From: Bacillota bacterium | GTDB lineage: Bacteria; Bacillota; Dethiobacteria; DTU022; UBA8154 | Reading direction: 5' to 3' | Length of the DNA: 54,519 nucleotides | Assembly: GCA_012837615.1 (NCBI GenBank) | Contig: DUQX01000102.1 | Location: forward strand, 1 to 54,519 | Shown: positions 39,151 to 48,981 of the stretch, piece by piece | Layout of the letters: every line of letters starts with the position of its first letter | Numbering within the stretch: the first letter of the stretch is position 1 | Made by a program: the position numbers and the translations under genes | The notes under the pieces: generated by a model | What the model was told of the DNA's origin: nothing | The model's input: only the letters and a program-made list of their open reading frames with translations | Databases searched by the model: none

Positions 39151-40974
39151 ATGAATCTCCAGGAAAGAAAAAAGTTGATTGGAACAGCCGCCGGCCGGGA
39201 GAAGGCAGATCTGGCGATTCTTAACGGAACGCTGGTCAATGTCTATACCGGGGAGCTGCTGGAAGGGCACGGGGTAGCCGTTAAGGGGGAGCGGATTGCC
39301 TATGTAGGAAAGGATGCCGGGCAAATGGTGGGATCTGATACGGCGGTAATCGATGCTGCGGGTAAAGTTCTCGTTCCGGGTTTTATCGACACTCATGCAC
39401 ATATGTGTTTTTACTGCTCGGCCAGCGAGTATCTCCGCTATTCCATGAGGGGGGGCACTACCACCATTGTCACCGAGCTGATAGAGATATCCTTCCCGCT
39501 CGGATACCGGGGAATTGTTGAATACCTGGAGTCATGCAGAAACCAGCCGGTAAAGATCTTTGGCGTTATCCCTCCCATGCTTACCCCCAGCTCAAACGTC
39601 AGGGAAAAAACAATTAATAAAGAACAGCTCAGGAAGCTCCTCCGCCGCGATGATGTTTTGGGGCTGGGGGAATCCTACTGGCTGCCTGTACTGGAAGGGG
39701 ACAGCAGGTTGCTTGAACTTTTCCAGGAAACAATTCAAGCCGGAAAAATAGTTGTCGGGCATTCCGCCGGGGCTAAGGGCAGCAAGCTTGCTGCCTATAC
39801 CTCCAGCGGCGTTCGCTCCTGCCACGAGCCCATTACAGCGGAGGAAGTGCTCGAACGGCTGCGTTTGGGGTTGTATGTCCTGGCCAGAGAGGGTGAAACC
39901 CGCCAGGATCTCGAAGCTATTTCCAGGATAAAGGATATGGATGTAGATTTGCGGCACCTTGCCCTGGTTACGGATGGCATAGCGCTCAGGCAGCTGGTTG
40001 AGAAAGGGCATATGGAGGCCGTTTTGCAAAAAGCTATTGATCTTGGTTTTGACCCCGTTACCGCCGTTCAGATGGTGACGATCAATCCCGCCGAGTATTT
40101 CAACCTTGATGATCGCGTCGGCGGGATCGCCCCGGGGAAATACGCCGATATCGTCGTTCTTCCGGATCTGCGGAACATCAAGGCGGAGTACGTTATCAGC
40201 AACGGGCGAGTAATTGCGAAGGATAGAGAGCTGCGCGTGCAGCCGAAAAAATATGTTTTCCCCGATTGGATGCGCTGTTCAATCCGCCTGGCAAAAAAGT
40301 ATACGCCGGACGATTTTTTGATTCGTGTTCCCACCCGGGTTCCCGGCGACGGCGCTTCCCGGGCCGGTTCTGGGGATGGCCCTTTCACCGGTTCAGCCGG
40401 TACGGCGGGCGGCTCCGTGGAGGTCAGGGTTATTGAACAGGTTACGGAGCTGGTAACGCAGGAGGGACGTATCGCAGTGCCTCATAACGGGGGAATAATT
40501 GCAGCGGATCCCGCAAGGGACCTTTTAAAAATATCCTGCATAGATTTTCAGTCCGCCCCCGGAAAACAGTTCGTGGGCCTAATTAAGGGCTTCAAATTAA
40601 AAAGGGGAGCGATAGCGAGCAGCATGGCCTGGGACTTAACCAGTATCGTCGCGGTTGGAGCTTCCGATGAGGACCTTGCGCAGGCGGTCAACCGGGTGAT
40701 AGAGCTGGGGGGCGGGGCGGTGGTTTGCGCCGGCGGCAGGGTCCTGGCTGAAGTGCCCCTGCCCGTCGGAGGTTATTTCAGCGACTCCCCGATCGAAGAG
40801 ATTCTCCGACAGGGTGAAGAGCTGCAGAAGTCGGCTGCCGGCCTGGGTTCTCCCTTTGCCAATACGCATTTGACCCTGATGACTTTGACCTCCCCTGCCA
40901 TTCCCTTTTTTCGCATCTGCGAAGAGGGCCTTTTCGACGTTCGCACTAACAGCATGGTCGAATTTGTTGTATAA
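39151..40974 (+). CDS. Divergent adenine-deaminase-like amidohydrolase
   Basis: PGFIDTHAHM, TSSGVRSCHEPITAEEVLERLRLGLYVLAREG, IAPGKYADIVVLPDL; active-site segments differ from canonical Ade. Confidence 0.8.
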   Translation: MNLQERKKLIGTAAGREKADLAILNGTLVNVYTGELLEGHGVAVKGERIAYVGKDAGQMVGSDTAVIDAAGKVLVPGFIDTHAHMCFYCSASEYLRYSMRGGTTTIVTELIEISFPLGYRGIVEYLESCRNQPVKIFGVIPPMLTPSSNVREKTINKEQLRKLLRRDDVLGLGESYWLPVLEGDSRLLELFQETIQAGKIVVGHSAGAKGSKLAAYTSSGVRSCHEPITAEEVLERLRLGLYVLAREGETRQDLEAISRIKDMDVDLRHLALVTDGIALRQLVEKGHMEAVLQKAIDLGFDPVTAVQMVTINPAEYFNLDDRVGGIAPGKYADIVVLPDLRNIKAEYVISNGRVIAKDRELRVQPKKYVFPDWMRCSIRLAKKYTPDDFLIRVPTRVPGDGASRAGSGDGPFTGSAGTAGGSVEVRVIEQVTELVTQEGRIAVPHNGGIIAADPARDLLKISCIDFQSAPGKQFVGLIKGFKLKRGAIASSMAWDLTSIVAVGASDEDLAQAVNRVIELGGGAVVCAGGRVLAEVPLPVGGYFSDSPIEEILRQGEELQKSAAGLGSPFANTHLTLMTLTSPAIPFFRICEEGLFDVRTNSMVEFVV

Positions 40975-41278
40975 GGTTGTATAAAATAGAAAAATGCTCT
41001 TGCATTTATAGAAAAAAATGAGATAATATGGCTTGTACAGCGCAACCAAAATCCATGTAAATACGTTTATATTTATTGAGATGGCAAACTCAGGGAATTG
41101 AGGGAATTGATGAAATCTTTGATGAAAATGTTTTCTTGATTTACGGACCTAAAAAGCTTTAGAAAAGCCTGAGCGCCGTACATATCAAGGACGGTCCTAA
41201 ATTGGCAAAGATTACCCTACGCTGTTGCAGGATTTTACATTGCCGTAAAGAACCTTAGTATTAAAGAATCTCAGCAGT

Positions 41279-41310
41279 AAAAATCTTTACCACTAGTGGT
41301 AAAGATTTTT
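41279..41310 (+). terminator. Perfect 32-bp palindrome, bidirectional terminator-like
   Basis: AAAAATCTTTACCACT|AGTGGTAAAGATTTTT. Confidence 0.75.
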
Positions 41311-41379
41311 AGCAGCAAGGATTTAGCAAGGATTTTTTGTTTAATTATATATTATTTAACCGAGATCATCGAAAGATAG

Positions 41380-42474
41380 GTGGTATATTTTATGTTAGAA
41401 TTTCTAGCACCGGCCCTTGCTTTTGGACTTGCTTTTTTTCTTACACCCTGTTTTAAGCGATTGGCTTGCAGGATCGGGGCCATGGATCAGCCCAATTCTC
41501 GGAAAATACACAGGCAGGCGATGCCACTTCTCGGTGGAGCAGCGATTTATGTGTCCTTCTGGGTTTCAGCAGGAGCAGTACTTTATTTTTTTGACGGCGG
41601 CAGCTGGTTCTGGGGACTCTTCTGGGGCAGCAGCCTGATCTTTGCGCTGGGGCTCTATGATGACCTGCGGGGTCTTTCTTATAAGGCCAAATTTGCCGGG
41701 CAGTTTGCAGCTGCTCTCATCCTGCTGGCCTATAATATCAGAATTGAATTTATCAGCCTTCCATATCAGGAAATTATTTTTTTGGGTATTTTTATCATCC
41801 CCCTTACCCTTTTATGGGTGGTGGGGATTACAAATGCCGTTAACCTGATCGACGGTATTGATGGGCTCGCTACCGGGGTTTCAGTAATCGCCGCCGTGGT
41901 TATTTTTGCCCTTACCTGGGACGAATTTCACCTGGTTCCGGTTTTGGCGCTCATTTTGGCCGGAGCCGCGCTGGGTTTTTTGCCGCACAACTTTTCACCG
42001 GCGAGTATTTTTCTCGGAGATGCCGGCAGCCTCTTTCTGGGCTTTATGCTTTCCGGGTTTGCTATTATGGGACTGACCAAGCAGGCCACCTTGACCACCC
42101 TGGTTATTCCCGTGCTTGTTTTTGGGCTTCCCATTACAGATACTTTTTATGCCATGTGGCGGCGTTTCAGGAACAACAAGCCAATCTTTCAGGCGGACAA
42201 CGGCCACATTCACCACCGGCTGCTGAATGTGGGGCTCACAACCCGCCAGACGGTCATGGTCCTCTATACCTGCAGCATTTATTTCGGCGCTGCCGCAATC
42301 CTGTTCCACTATTTTTCAGGTATCGGTAGCTATCTCTTCCTTGTTATTTTTGCCCTCTTTCTCCTGGGGGTTAAACATCTGGACAATCTCAGCAGTATCT
42401 TAACTGCGGTAAACGGCTCCCATTATTCCGGCAAGGCCGAAAAGCAGCATAAAGATTATAATCAAGGGTTATAA
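41380..42474 (+). CDS. MraY/WecA/TagO-type glycosyl-1-phosphate transferase
   Basis: DDLRGLS, NAVNLIDGIDGLATGV, FLGDAGSLFLGF, HIHHRLL. Confidence 0.95.
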   Translation: MVYFMLEFLAPALAFGLAFFLTPCFKRLACRIGAMDQPNSRKIHRQAMPLLGGAAIYVSFWVSAGAVLYFFDGGSWFWGLFWGSSLIFALGLYDDLRGLSYKAKFAGQFAAALILLAYNIRIEFISLPYQEIIFLGIFIIPLTLLWVVGITNAVNLIDGIDGLATGVSVIAAVVIFALTWDEFHLVPVLALILAGAALGFLPHNFSPASIFLGDAGSLFLGFMLSGFAIMGLTKQATLTTLVIPVLVFGLPITDTFYAMWRRFRNNKPIFQADNGHIHHRLLNVGLTTRQTVMVLYTCSIYFGAAAILFHYFSGIGSYLFLVIFALFLLGVKHLDNLSSILTAVNGSHYSGKAEKQHKDYNQGL

Positions 42475-42487
42475 ATAAGATATGTTC

Positions 42488-42623
42488 AATATACGTATAT
42501 ACCGTCGATATATACATGAATCTACGCTGTCCATGAGCCATGAGCATATTTAAATAGATATGGCATCCTTGCTGCTAATATATATACGTGTATATATATG
42601 TGAATCTGCGCTGTCCATGAGCC
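42488..42623 (+). repeat. Direct repeat TGAATCTRCGCTGTCCATGAGCC, 84 bp apart, each preceded by an AT-palindromic stretch
   Basis: 42517-42539 and 42601-42623; ATATACGTATAT-like sequence before each. Confidence 0.7.
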
Positions 42624-42702
42624 TGTACTATCTAGGATATATTGCATGACATATTGAGTTTTATATAAGAGCAAATTACGAAATGGAAAAGGAATATCCA
42701 CC

Positions 42703-43857
42703 ATGCAAGAGTTAAAAATATTGAGTATTGTGGGGACCCGCCCCGAGGGCATCAAGATGGCCCCGTTAGTTCATCTTTTGAAAGAGACTGCGGAAATTAA
42801 ATCCGTCCTCTGCCTTACCGCCCAGCACCGGGAGATGCTTGACCAGGTGCTTTCGCTTTTTGAGTTAAAAGCCGACTACGATCTCAATCTTATGAAAGAA
42901 AGCCAGAGCCTGACCCATATCACGGCGCGGGCGCTCGAAGGGCTGGAAAAAATAATTCTGCAGGAGAAACCGCATATGGTGCTCGTCCAGGGAGATACGA
43001 CCACTACCATGGCAGGATCGCTTGCGGCATTCTACCATAAAATCCCGGTCGGGCACGTAGAGGCAGGTTTGCGTACCTGGGATAAGTACGCCCCCTTTCC
43101 GGAGGAGATCAACCGCCGCATCAACAGCGTCATTGCCGAGCTGCACTTTGCCCCGACGGATCTTTCCCGTAAAAACCTGCTGCGGGAGGGCACCCCGCCG
43201 GAAAAAGTTTATGTTACCGGAAATACGGTTATCGATGCGCTGAAAACCACCGTACAGCCGGGATTTGTATTTGATGACCCTTTCCTGAGGGGATTCGACT
43301 TTGATTCCTCGAGAGTGCTTCTGGTGGAGGCCCATCGCCGCGAGAATATTGGCCGCCCGCTGCAGGAAATCTGCCTTGCCCTTCTCGATTTGTTGCAGGC
43401 TTTCCCCGATACTTTTTTGCTTTTTCCCGTACACAAAAACCCCGCTGTGCGGTGCACGGTTTATCGATACCTGGAGGGGCACCATAGAGTCCGCCTCCTG
43501 GAACCGCTGGACACTTTTTCATTCCACAATCTCATGGCTCGCTCCCACCTGATCCTTACCGATTCCGGGGGGATCCAGGAAGAGGCCCCCGCCCTGGGGC
43601 GCCCGGTGCTTGTTTTGCGCGATGTTACCGAACGCCCCGAAGCGCTGGCGGCCGGCACCGCTCTTTTAGCCGGAACAAACCGGGAAGCGATCGTTAAAAT
43701 GGCCTCCGACCTGTTGCACGACAGCTCCGCTTATGCCGCCATGGCCCGCGCCGCCAATCCCTATGGCGACGGCAGGGCCTCGGAACGTATCCGCGACGTC
43801 ATTCTTTACTACTTTGGGCGGCGCCCGTCACCTCCCGAACCCTTTAGCCCGATTTGA
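42703..43857 (+). CDS. wecB: UDP-N-acetylglucosamine 2-epimerase
   Basis: VGTRPEGIKMAPLV, VQGDTTTTMAGSLAAFY, HVEAGLRTWDKYAPFPEEINRR, TDSGGIQEEAP. Confidence 0.95.
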   Translation: MQELKILSIVGTRPEGIKMAPLVHLLKETAEIKSVLCLTAQHREMLDQVLSLFELKADYDLNLMKESQSLTHITARALEGLEKIILQEKPHMVLVQGDTTTTMAGSLAAFYHKIPVGHVEAGLRTWDKYAPFPEEINRRINSVIAELHFAPTDLSRKNLLREGTPPEKVYVTGNTVIDALKTTVQPGFVFDDPFLRGFDFDSSRVLLVEAHRRENIGRPLQEICLALLDLLQAFPDTFLLFPVHKNPAVRCTVYRYLEGHHRVRLLEPLDTFSFHNLMARSHLILTDSGGIQEEAPALGRPVLVLRDVTERPEALAAGTALLAGTNREAIVKMASDLLHDSSAYAAMARAANPYGDGRASERIRDVILYYFGRRPSPPEPFSPI

Positions 43858-43871
43858 TGCAGTAATATTTG

Positions 43872-43939
43872 CAGCACCGTCAGGGGAGAGCTGTAGCCGC
43901 ACAGCACCGCCGGAGGAGATCTGTAGCCGCACAGCACCG
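43872..43939 (+). repeat. Two 30-bp tandem units plus a partial third
   Basis: CAGCACCGYCRGRGGAGAKCTGTAGCCGCA repeated. Confidence 0.65.
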
Positions 43940-44125
43940 TATCAGGATGCTTCAGTGTGCAACGGGGTGCGCTGTAAGCAAGCTGTAAGCAATAAGTAAA
44001 AGTGGAAGAGCATCAAAGGAAGTAATTCTAATCCTGATACTAAAGAAGGGTTATTAGCTAGAAGGGTTATTAACTATAGATACAGAATAATTAATAAGTT
44101 AATAGAAAACAGGAAGATTTCAAAT

Positions 44126-45340
44126 ATGAATAACTTTTATAAAACTTTAACTATTGCATTTTTATCAGCTTTTGTTTTTGGGTTGGTTATGCAATCAATT
44201 CCTCCCATACTTCCCATTTTAATCGAGGAGATGGGGCTTTCCCATACACAGGGGGGAGCGTTGATGAGTCTTTTTGCCCTGCCCGGTATATTTTTTTCCA
44301 TACCGGGAGGTGTGCTTGCCGACTTTTATGGGCCGAGAAAAATAGGCATCTATTCCCTGTTAATTATGTTTGCCGGTATGCTCATCGTTGCAACGGGGAC
44401 ATCCTATACTACTCTGGCCCTGGGAAGGTTTATCGCCGGCATCGGCGGCACCACCATCATCATCATTGCCGCCCAGTCCATCTCCGGGGGATTTGAAGGG
44501 AATAAGAGCAGGGGAATAGGGCTGGGGATTTTCAATGCCGGGGTTCCTGCAGGAGTAATATTTTCCCTGAATGTTTTCAATCGCCTTGCCGTTGCCTGGG
44601 ATAATTGGCAATTGCCTGTTCTGGTTTCGGCTTTTTTCTGCCTGGTTGTGCTGCTTCTGCTCTGGAGATACAGGGAATTTGAATCAGCTATTAATAGTTC
44701 TGAAGAAAAAGCCGGTTTTCATAAAGAGCGTCCCGATTACCTGGAAAGCTTTAGAAACCTGGGAAGCTACGGAATCGTTTGGATAGTCGGCCTTATATGG
44801 TTTCTTTTTATGTGTGCCAGAACTGCCTCGCTGACTTTTGGGCCGGACTTTTTCATAACCGTTGGTTACGGCTATGCCTACGCCGGATTTTTGGCCAGCC
44901 TGTTTACCCTGGGCTCACTGTATGTTTCCCCCATCGCCGGCTATATTATTGATAAAACCGGAAGAACGGAGCTGTACCTGATTGCGGGGGGAGCCATACT
45001 CACCCTTCTGCATGTACTTCTTGTAACCTCCCCCTGGCATTTTCCCATAGCGTTTATCATCGGGGTGGCAGGTGCGCTTTTTCCTTTTTCTGTCTTTTAC
45101 CTTATCCCCCTGCTGCTTCCGCAAGAAAAACTGGGAAAGGGTTTGGGTGTGCTGCGGATCTGTGAAAATGCCGGCATACTGATCGGGCCCTTTTTTGTCG
45201 GCCTTGTCTATGACCTGACCATATCTTATTTTTACTGCTTTATGCTGATAGCCGCCTTCTACCTGGGAACAGCTGCAAGCTCCGTAGCGCTGAAATTTTC
45301 CTTGAAAAAAACCCCTTCTCTTGAAAAGAACTATGAGTAA
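44126..45340 (+). CDS. Major facilitator superfamily transporter
   Basis: 12-TM pattern, GVLADFYGPRKIG motif. Confidence 0.92.
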   Translation: MNNFYKTLTIAFLSAFVFGLVMQSIPPILPILIEEMGLSHTQGGALMSLFALPGIFFSIPGGVLADFYGPRKIGIYSLLIMFAGMLIVATGTSYTTLALGRFIAGIGGTTIIIIAAQSISGGFEGNKSRGIGLGIFNAGVPAGVIFSLNVFNRLAVAWDNWQLPVLVSAFFCLVVLLLLWRYREFESAINSSEEKAGFHKERPDYLESFRNLGSYGIVWIVGLIWFLFMCARTASLTFGPDFFITVGYGYAYAGFLASLFTLGSLYVSPIAGYIIDKTGRTELYLIAGGAILTLLHVLLVTSPWHFPIAFIIGVAGALFPFSVFYLIPLLLPQEKLGKGLGVLRICENAGILIGPFFVGLVYDLTISYFYCFMLIAAFYLGTAASSVALKFSLKKTPSLEKNYE

Positions 45341-45419
45341 ATCTTAGCAGGGGGAAGAATCAATAAATCTTCGGTGGACAGGGAGTTAATAATGTGATAT
45401 TCTTAGGAAAAGTGAATAT

Positions 45420-45610
45420 ATTGCATCTGGGTGTCAAAGACTTAATAGGGAAGCCGGTGAAATTCCGGCGTGGTCCCGCCACTGTAAGCGGCGAGTTCTC
45501 CCGCAAAAGCCACTGGTCCGAGAGGGACTGGGAAGGTTGGGGGAAAACGTTGACCCGTAAGCCAGGAGACCTGCCCAAATGCGAGTTCGGCCCCCTTCGG
45601 GTAAAAGGGC
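45420..45610 (+). ncRNA. Cobalamin riboswitch
   Basis: AATAGGGAAGCCGGTGAAATTCCGGCGTGGTCCCGCCACTGTAAGCGG B12 box; GTAAGCCAGGAGACCTGCC. Confidence 0.95.
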
Positions 45611-45660
45611 AAGGCGAGTGGTAAAACCGCGCGAATTTCCCGTGGTTTTTTAGTATATAA

Positions 45661-45701
45661 ACCCCAGCCAAAGGGCTTACCTCAGGAGGCTGGGGTTTTT
45701 T
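45661..45701 (+). terminator. Riboswitch-associated rho-independent terminator
   Basis: CCCCAGCC...GGCTGGGGTTTTTT. Confidence 0.88.
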
Positions 45702-45807
45702 GGGTGGAGCGCCGCGGTGTAGCTCGTTTCCGGGTTTGCGCAAGCAAGTTCTGCCGCCCGTCCCGGCTAAGGGCTATTATGCTTGGGAGCGTGATGAAGG
45801 ATTGGAT

Positions 45808-46773
45808 GTGAAGAAGCTTACAACAGCGATGCTGGTTCTGTTGATGTTGGTTTTGTTGATGTTGGCCCTGTTCTGCGGAGGTTGCGGCGGGTCGGCGAGT
45901 GTTGCCGGCGAAAATGCCGGAAGCGGAAGCGGAGCTGACGGCCCCCGGGCGAAGGTTGTAGACCAGGCGGGCAGGGAGCTGGCCCTTTACGGGGTTCCAC
46001 AGAAAATAGTTTCCCTTTCGCCGGCCAATACGGAGTTTGCCTGTGCACTGGGGCTTGAGGAACGGCTGGTGGGGGTGACCGATTACTGCAACTACCCTCC
46101 ACAGGTTGAGTATAAGCCGAAAGTGGGGGGGTTTTCCGACCCGAACGTGGAGCAAATTGTCGCCATGGAGCCGGAACTCGTCCTGGCGGGTGACATGCAT
46201 GCGGATGTGACGGAAAAGCTCGAGGATATGGGGATAGCGGCGCTGGTTTTAGCCCCGGAAAACCTGGATGACATTTACATATCATTGGAACTGCTGGCGG
46301 AGGTTACGGATTCCGGCGAGACGTTTGCTGAGCTGAGAGCAAAGACGGATGAGCGGATTAAAGCGGTGCAGGATGCGCTGGCCTCCCTGGATGAAAGAGA
46401 GCGGGTGCGCGTTTATTTCGAAATATATCCCGATCCGCTGATGAGCGTGGGGAGCAGGTCTATCATTCACGAGATTATTTCCCTGGCCGGCGGGGTGAAC
46501 ATCTTTGCCGATGTTAATGAAACTTATCCCACCGTCAGCTCGGAAGCGGTGGTCAACAGGGACCCGCAGGTGATTCTTTTTCCCAACTTTCACGGATCGG
46601 AGGAATTATTATCCGGGCTGTTGCAGGCGCGCCCGGGTTGGGGTAAGATCTCCGCGATTGTTGACGGTCGGGTACACGGCGTGGATAATGATGCTTTTTC
46701 CCGCCCGGGACCGCGGATTATCGATGCTGTGGAAGAGGCGGCGATGTTCTTTTATCCCGCACTCTTTGAATAG
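45808..46773 (+). CDS. btuF: Cobalamin/corrinoid ABC substrate-binding lipoprotein (BtuF-like)
   Basis: Lipobox LFCGGC, KIVSLSPANTEFACALGLEERLVGVTDYCNYP; GTG 45808 in frame. Confidence 0.88.
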   Translation: MKKLTTAMLVLLMLVLLMLALFCGGCGGSASVAGENAGSGSGADGPRAKVVDQAGRELALYGVPQKIVSLSPANTEFACALGLEERLVGVTDYCNYPPQVEYKPKVGGFSDPNVEQIVAMEPELVLAGDMHADVTEKLEDMGIAALVLAPENLDDIYISLELLAEVTDSGETFAELRAKTDERIKAVQDALASLDERERVRVYFEIYPDPLMSVGSRSIIHEIISLAGGVNIFADVNETYPTVSSEAVVNRDPQVILFPNFHGSEELLSGLLQARPGWGKISAIVDGRVHGVDNDAFSRPGPRIIDAVEEAAMFFYPALFE

Positions 46774-46782
46774 GAGGAACAA

Positions 46783-47532
46783 ATGAAGGATGCAAGAGGC
46801 AAATTAATACTGGTTACAGGGGGGGCGCGCAGCGGCAAGAGCACCTTTGCGGAAAGTTACGCCCGGGAGGCCTCCAAAAGGGTAATCTATATCGCCAGCG
46901 CGGCCGGCGATGACGAAGAGATGCGCCGGCGGATAGAGGCTCACCGGCAGCACCGCCCCAAGCATTTTATTACGGTGGAGGAGCGCTATTATCCCCACCT
47001 GGTCCTGGAAAGGGAAGGCCGGGCCGATACCTTTATTCTCCTGGATTGCCTGACGCTGTTGCTGAGCAATCATCTCATAAAGGAGGCTTGCAGGGAAGGC
47101 GGGGGAGAAAGTGCCGCATTGCCTTTACCCGCAGGGCAGGAGAATGCTCTGGAACGGGGAAAGGTTGTGGAGGATGATGCCGTTGGTCGGAAGAAGAGAG
47201 GTGCAGGCACGGACGGCGCAGAGGAACGGAACGAGAGCGAAACGCCGGTAGAAGCTGTGGATTGGGCTGAAGGTGAAATGCTGGCAGACGCTGCGGAACA
47301 GGAGAGGGTGATGGGGCGCATACTGGAGTATATCGACAGCCTCTCCCTTTTAATGCGCAGCAGCCCTGCCGATGTTCTCGTGGTGACAAACGAGGTCGGC
47401 ATGGGCCTGGTCCCGGAACACCCCCTGGGACGGATCTTTCGCGACCTCTCCGGAAAGGCTAACCAGATCGTGGCCTCCCGTGCAGACGAGGTCTGGTTCA
47501 CGGTCTGCGGGATTCCCCAAAGGATCAAGTAG
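46783..47532 (+). CDS. cobU: Adenosylcobinamide kinase / adenosylcobinamide-phosphate guanylyltransferase
   Basis: LVTGGARSGKSTFAE, YIASA, LLDCLTLLLSN, VTNEVGMGLVPEHPLGRIFRD. Confidence 0.95.
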   Translation: MKDARGKLILVTGGARSGKSTFAESYAREASKRVIYIASAAGDDEEMRRRIEAHRQHRPKHFITVEERYYPHLVLEREGRADTFILLDCLTLLLSNHLIKEACREGGGESAALPLPAGQENALERGKVVEDDAVGRKKRGAGTDGAEERNESETPVEAVDWAEGEMLADAAEQERVMGRILEYIDSLSLLMRSSPADVLVVTNEVGMGLVPEHPLGRIFRDLSGKANQIVASRADEVWFTVCGIPQRIK

Positions 47533-47722
47533 CTGCCAAGTAGCTGCGGGGGAATGTTTTACAGAAATCCTGGACGGTAATCAGCTCATGAACAGCTGCG
47601 GTCATCAGGATGGAATCGTTTTACAGAAAACTGGACGGTAAGCATAGATAGACTTTTTTGCTTAAACTTTTTTGGATAAAGAGCCGGTAAATAAAACTTG
47701 ATAGACCGGGGAGGCAAAAGGC

Positions 47723-48709
47723 ATGGAAGTCTGGTTTAATTCAGTGGCCCTTGTTTTGGCGTTTGGGCTTGATCTCCTTCTAGGTGACCCCCGTTGCCTG
47801 CCTCACCCTGTCAGGGCCATCGGCAGGGCTGTCCTCTTGCTCGAGGGGCTTGCCCGCAGGTTTTTTCATAGCGCCGCGGGCCTTAGGTTTGCCGGGGCGG
47901 CGATTGTCCTTCTGGTCGCCGGCGGCAGCGCTGCGGCGGTCCATTATGCCTTAAAGTATGCGTTTATTTTGCATTTCCTGGCGGGGATGCTGCTTTTGAT
48001 CTACCTTTACTATGCGATGCTCGCCGTCGGCGATATGCTCCGGCATGTGCGGGCGGTGGAGGCCGCCCTTGCCGGGGAGGACCTACCCCTGGCCAGAAAG
48101 CGGGTAAGCCTGCTTGTCAGCCGGGATACCGCCCTCCTTGGGGAAGAAGGGGTTGTCAGGGCTGCCCTGGAAAGCCTGTTTGAAAACGCTGCCGACGGTG
48201 TGGTTGCCCCCCTTTTTTATGCAGCCCTGGGGGGTCCTGCTCTGGCGGTTTTATACAAAGCGGTAAACACCATGGATTCCATGTTGGGGTACAGGACGCC
48301 GCGCTACTATTACCTGGGCTGGGCTGCGGCGCGGGCGGATGATCTACTGAGCTATATTCCCGCCCGCCTCACCGCTCTGCTTTTTATCCTGGCCGGGATG
48401 CTTGGCCGTCTTAACTGGAAAAAGGGCTGGAGAACGCTCCTGCAGGACAGAAAAAAGCACGACAGCCCCAACAGTGCCTGGCCGGAAGCTGCCGCTGCCG
48501 GGGTCCTGGATATCCGGCTCGGCGGGCGGGATCGTTATCACGGGAAGGAGATCAGCCGCCCGGTTCTGAACAACTCCGGCAAGCCCCCGTGCTGTCGGGA
48601 CTTTGCCCGGGCGTTTGCCCTTTTCAAAGGCGTATCCCTTTTGGCGTTGATCGCGTCGCTGGCGCTGATTTTGGTTATTTGGCAGGGGGCAATACCGTGG
48701 TTCGCGTAG
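47723..48709 (+). CDS. cbiB: Adenosylcobinamide-phosphate synthase CbiB
   Basis: DLLLGDPRCLPHPVRAIG, FENAADGVVAPLFYAALGG, YKAVNTMDSMLGYRTPRY. Confidence 0.95.
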   Translation: MEVWFNSVALVLAFGLDLLLGDPRCLPHPVRAIGRAVLLLEGLARRFFHSAAGLRFAGAAIVLLVAGGSAAAVHYALKYAFILHFLAGMLLLIYLYYAMLAVGDMLRHVRAVEAALAGEDLPLARKRVSLLVSRDTALLGEEGVVRAALESLFENAADGVVAPLFYAALGGPALAVLYKAVNTMDSMLGYRTPRYYYLGWAAARADDLLSYIPARLTALLFILAGMLGRLNWKKGWRTLLQDRKKHDSPNSAWPEAAAAGVLDIRLGGRDRYHGKEISRPVLNNSGKPPCCRDFARAFALFKGVSLLALIASLALILVIWQGAIPWFA

Positions 48710-48775
48710 TTCGCGTGGTTCGCTTAAAGTTTACGCAGGCAGTTTTACTGCCGGTTCCAGTATAGGAGATAGCTC

Positions 48776-48907
48776 ATGAGATATTCCAATGAAAAAGCCT
48801 ATCTAAATTGTTTGGGAAATGGCCTTCCTGAGAAGCTCCTGCCCGTGTGTTTTTCAGCCGGTTGCCGATATCCGGTCAACAAGGATTTTTTGGGCCTTTT
48901 GTTTTAA
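48776..48907 (+). CDS. Candidate 43-aa small protein MRYSNEKAYLNCLGNGLPEKLLPVCFSAGCRYPVNKDFLGLLF
   Basis: ATG with RBS TAGGAGAT 6 nt upstream; uninterrupted; not in the ORF track. Confidence 0.35.
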   Translation: MRYSNEKAYLNCLGNGLPEKLLPVCFSAGCRYPVNKDFLGLLF

Positions 48908-48981
48908 ATAAGCCTATCATGGGTTGTTATTTGCAATTTAATGATCATGTTGCTACTAAATTGTTGTGAGGAGGCGGGGTA

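Noticed and set aside
43872-43939. Possible CRISPR array
   Set aside because: Units are tandem without unique spacers, only two full copies, no cas genes in the window
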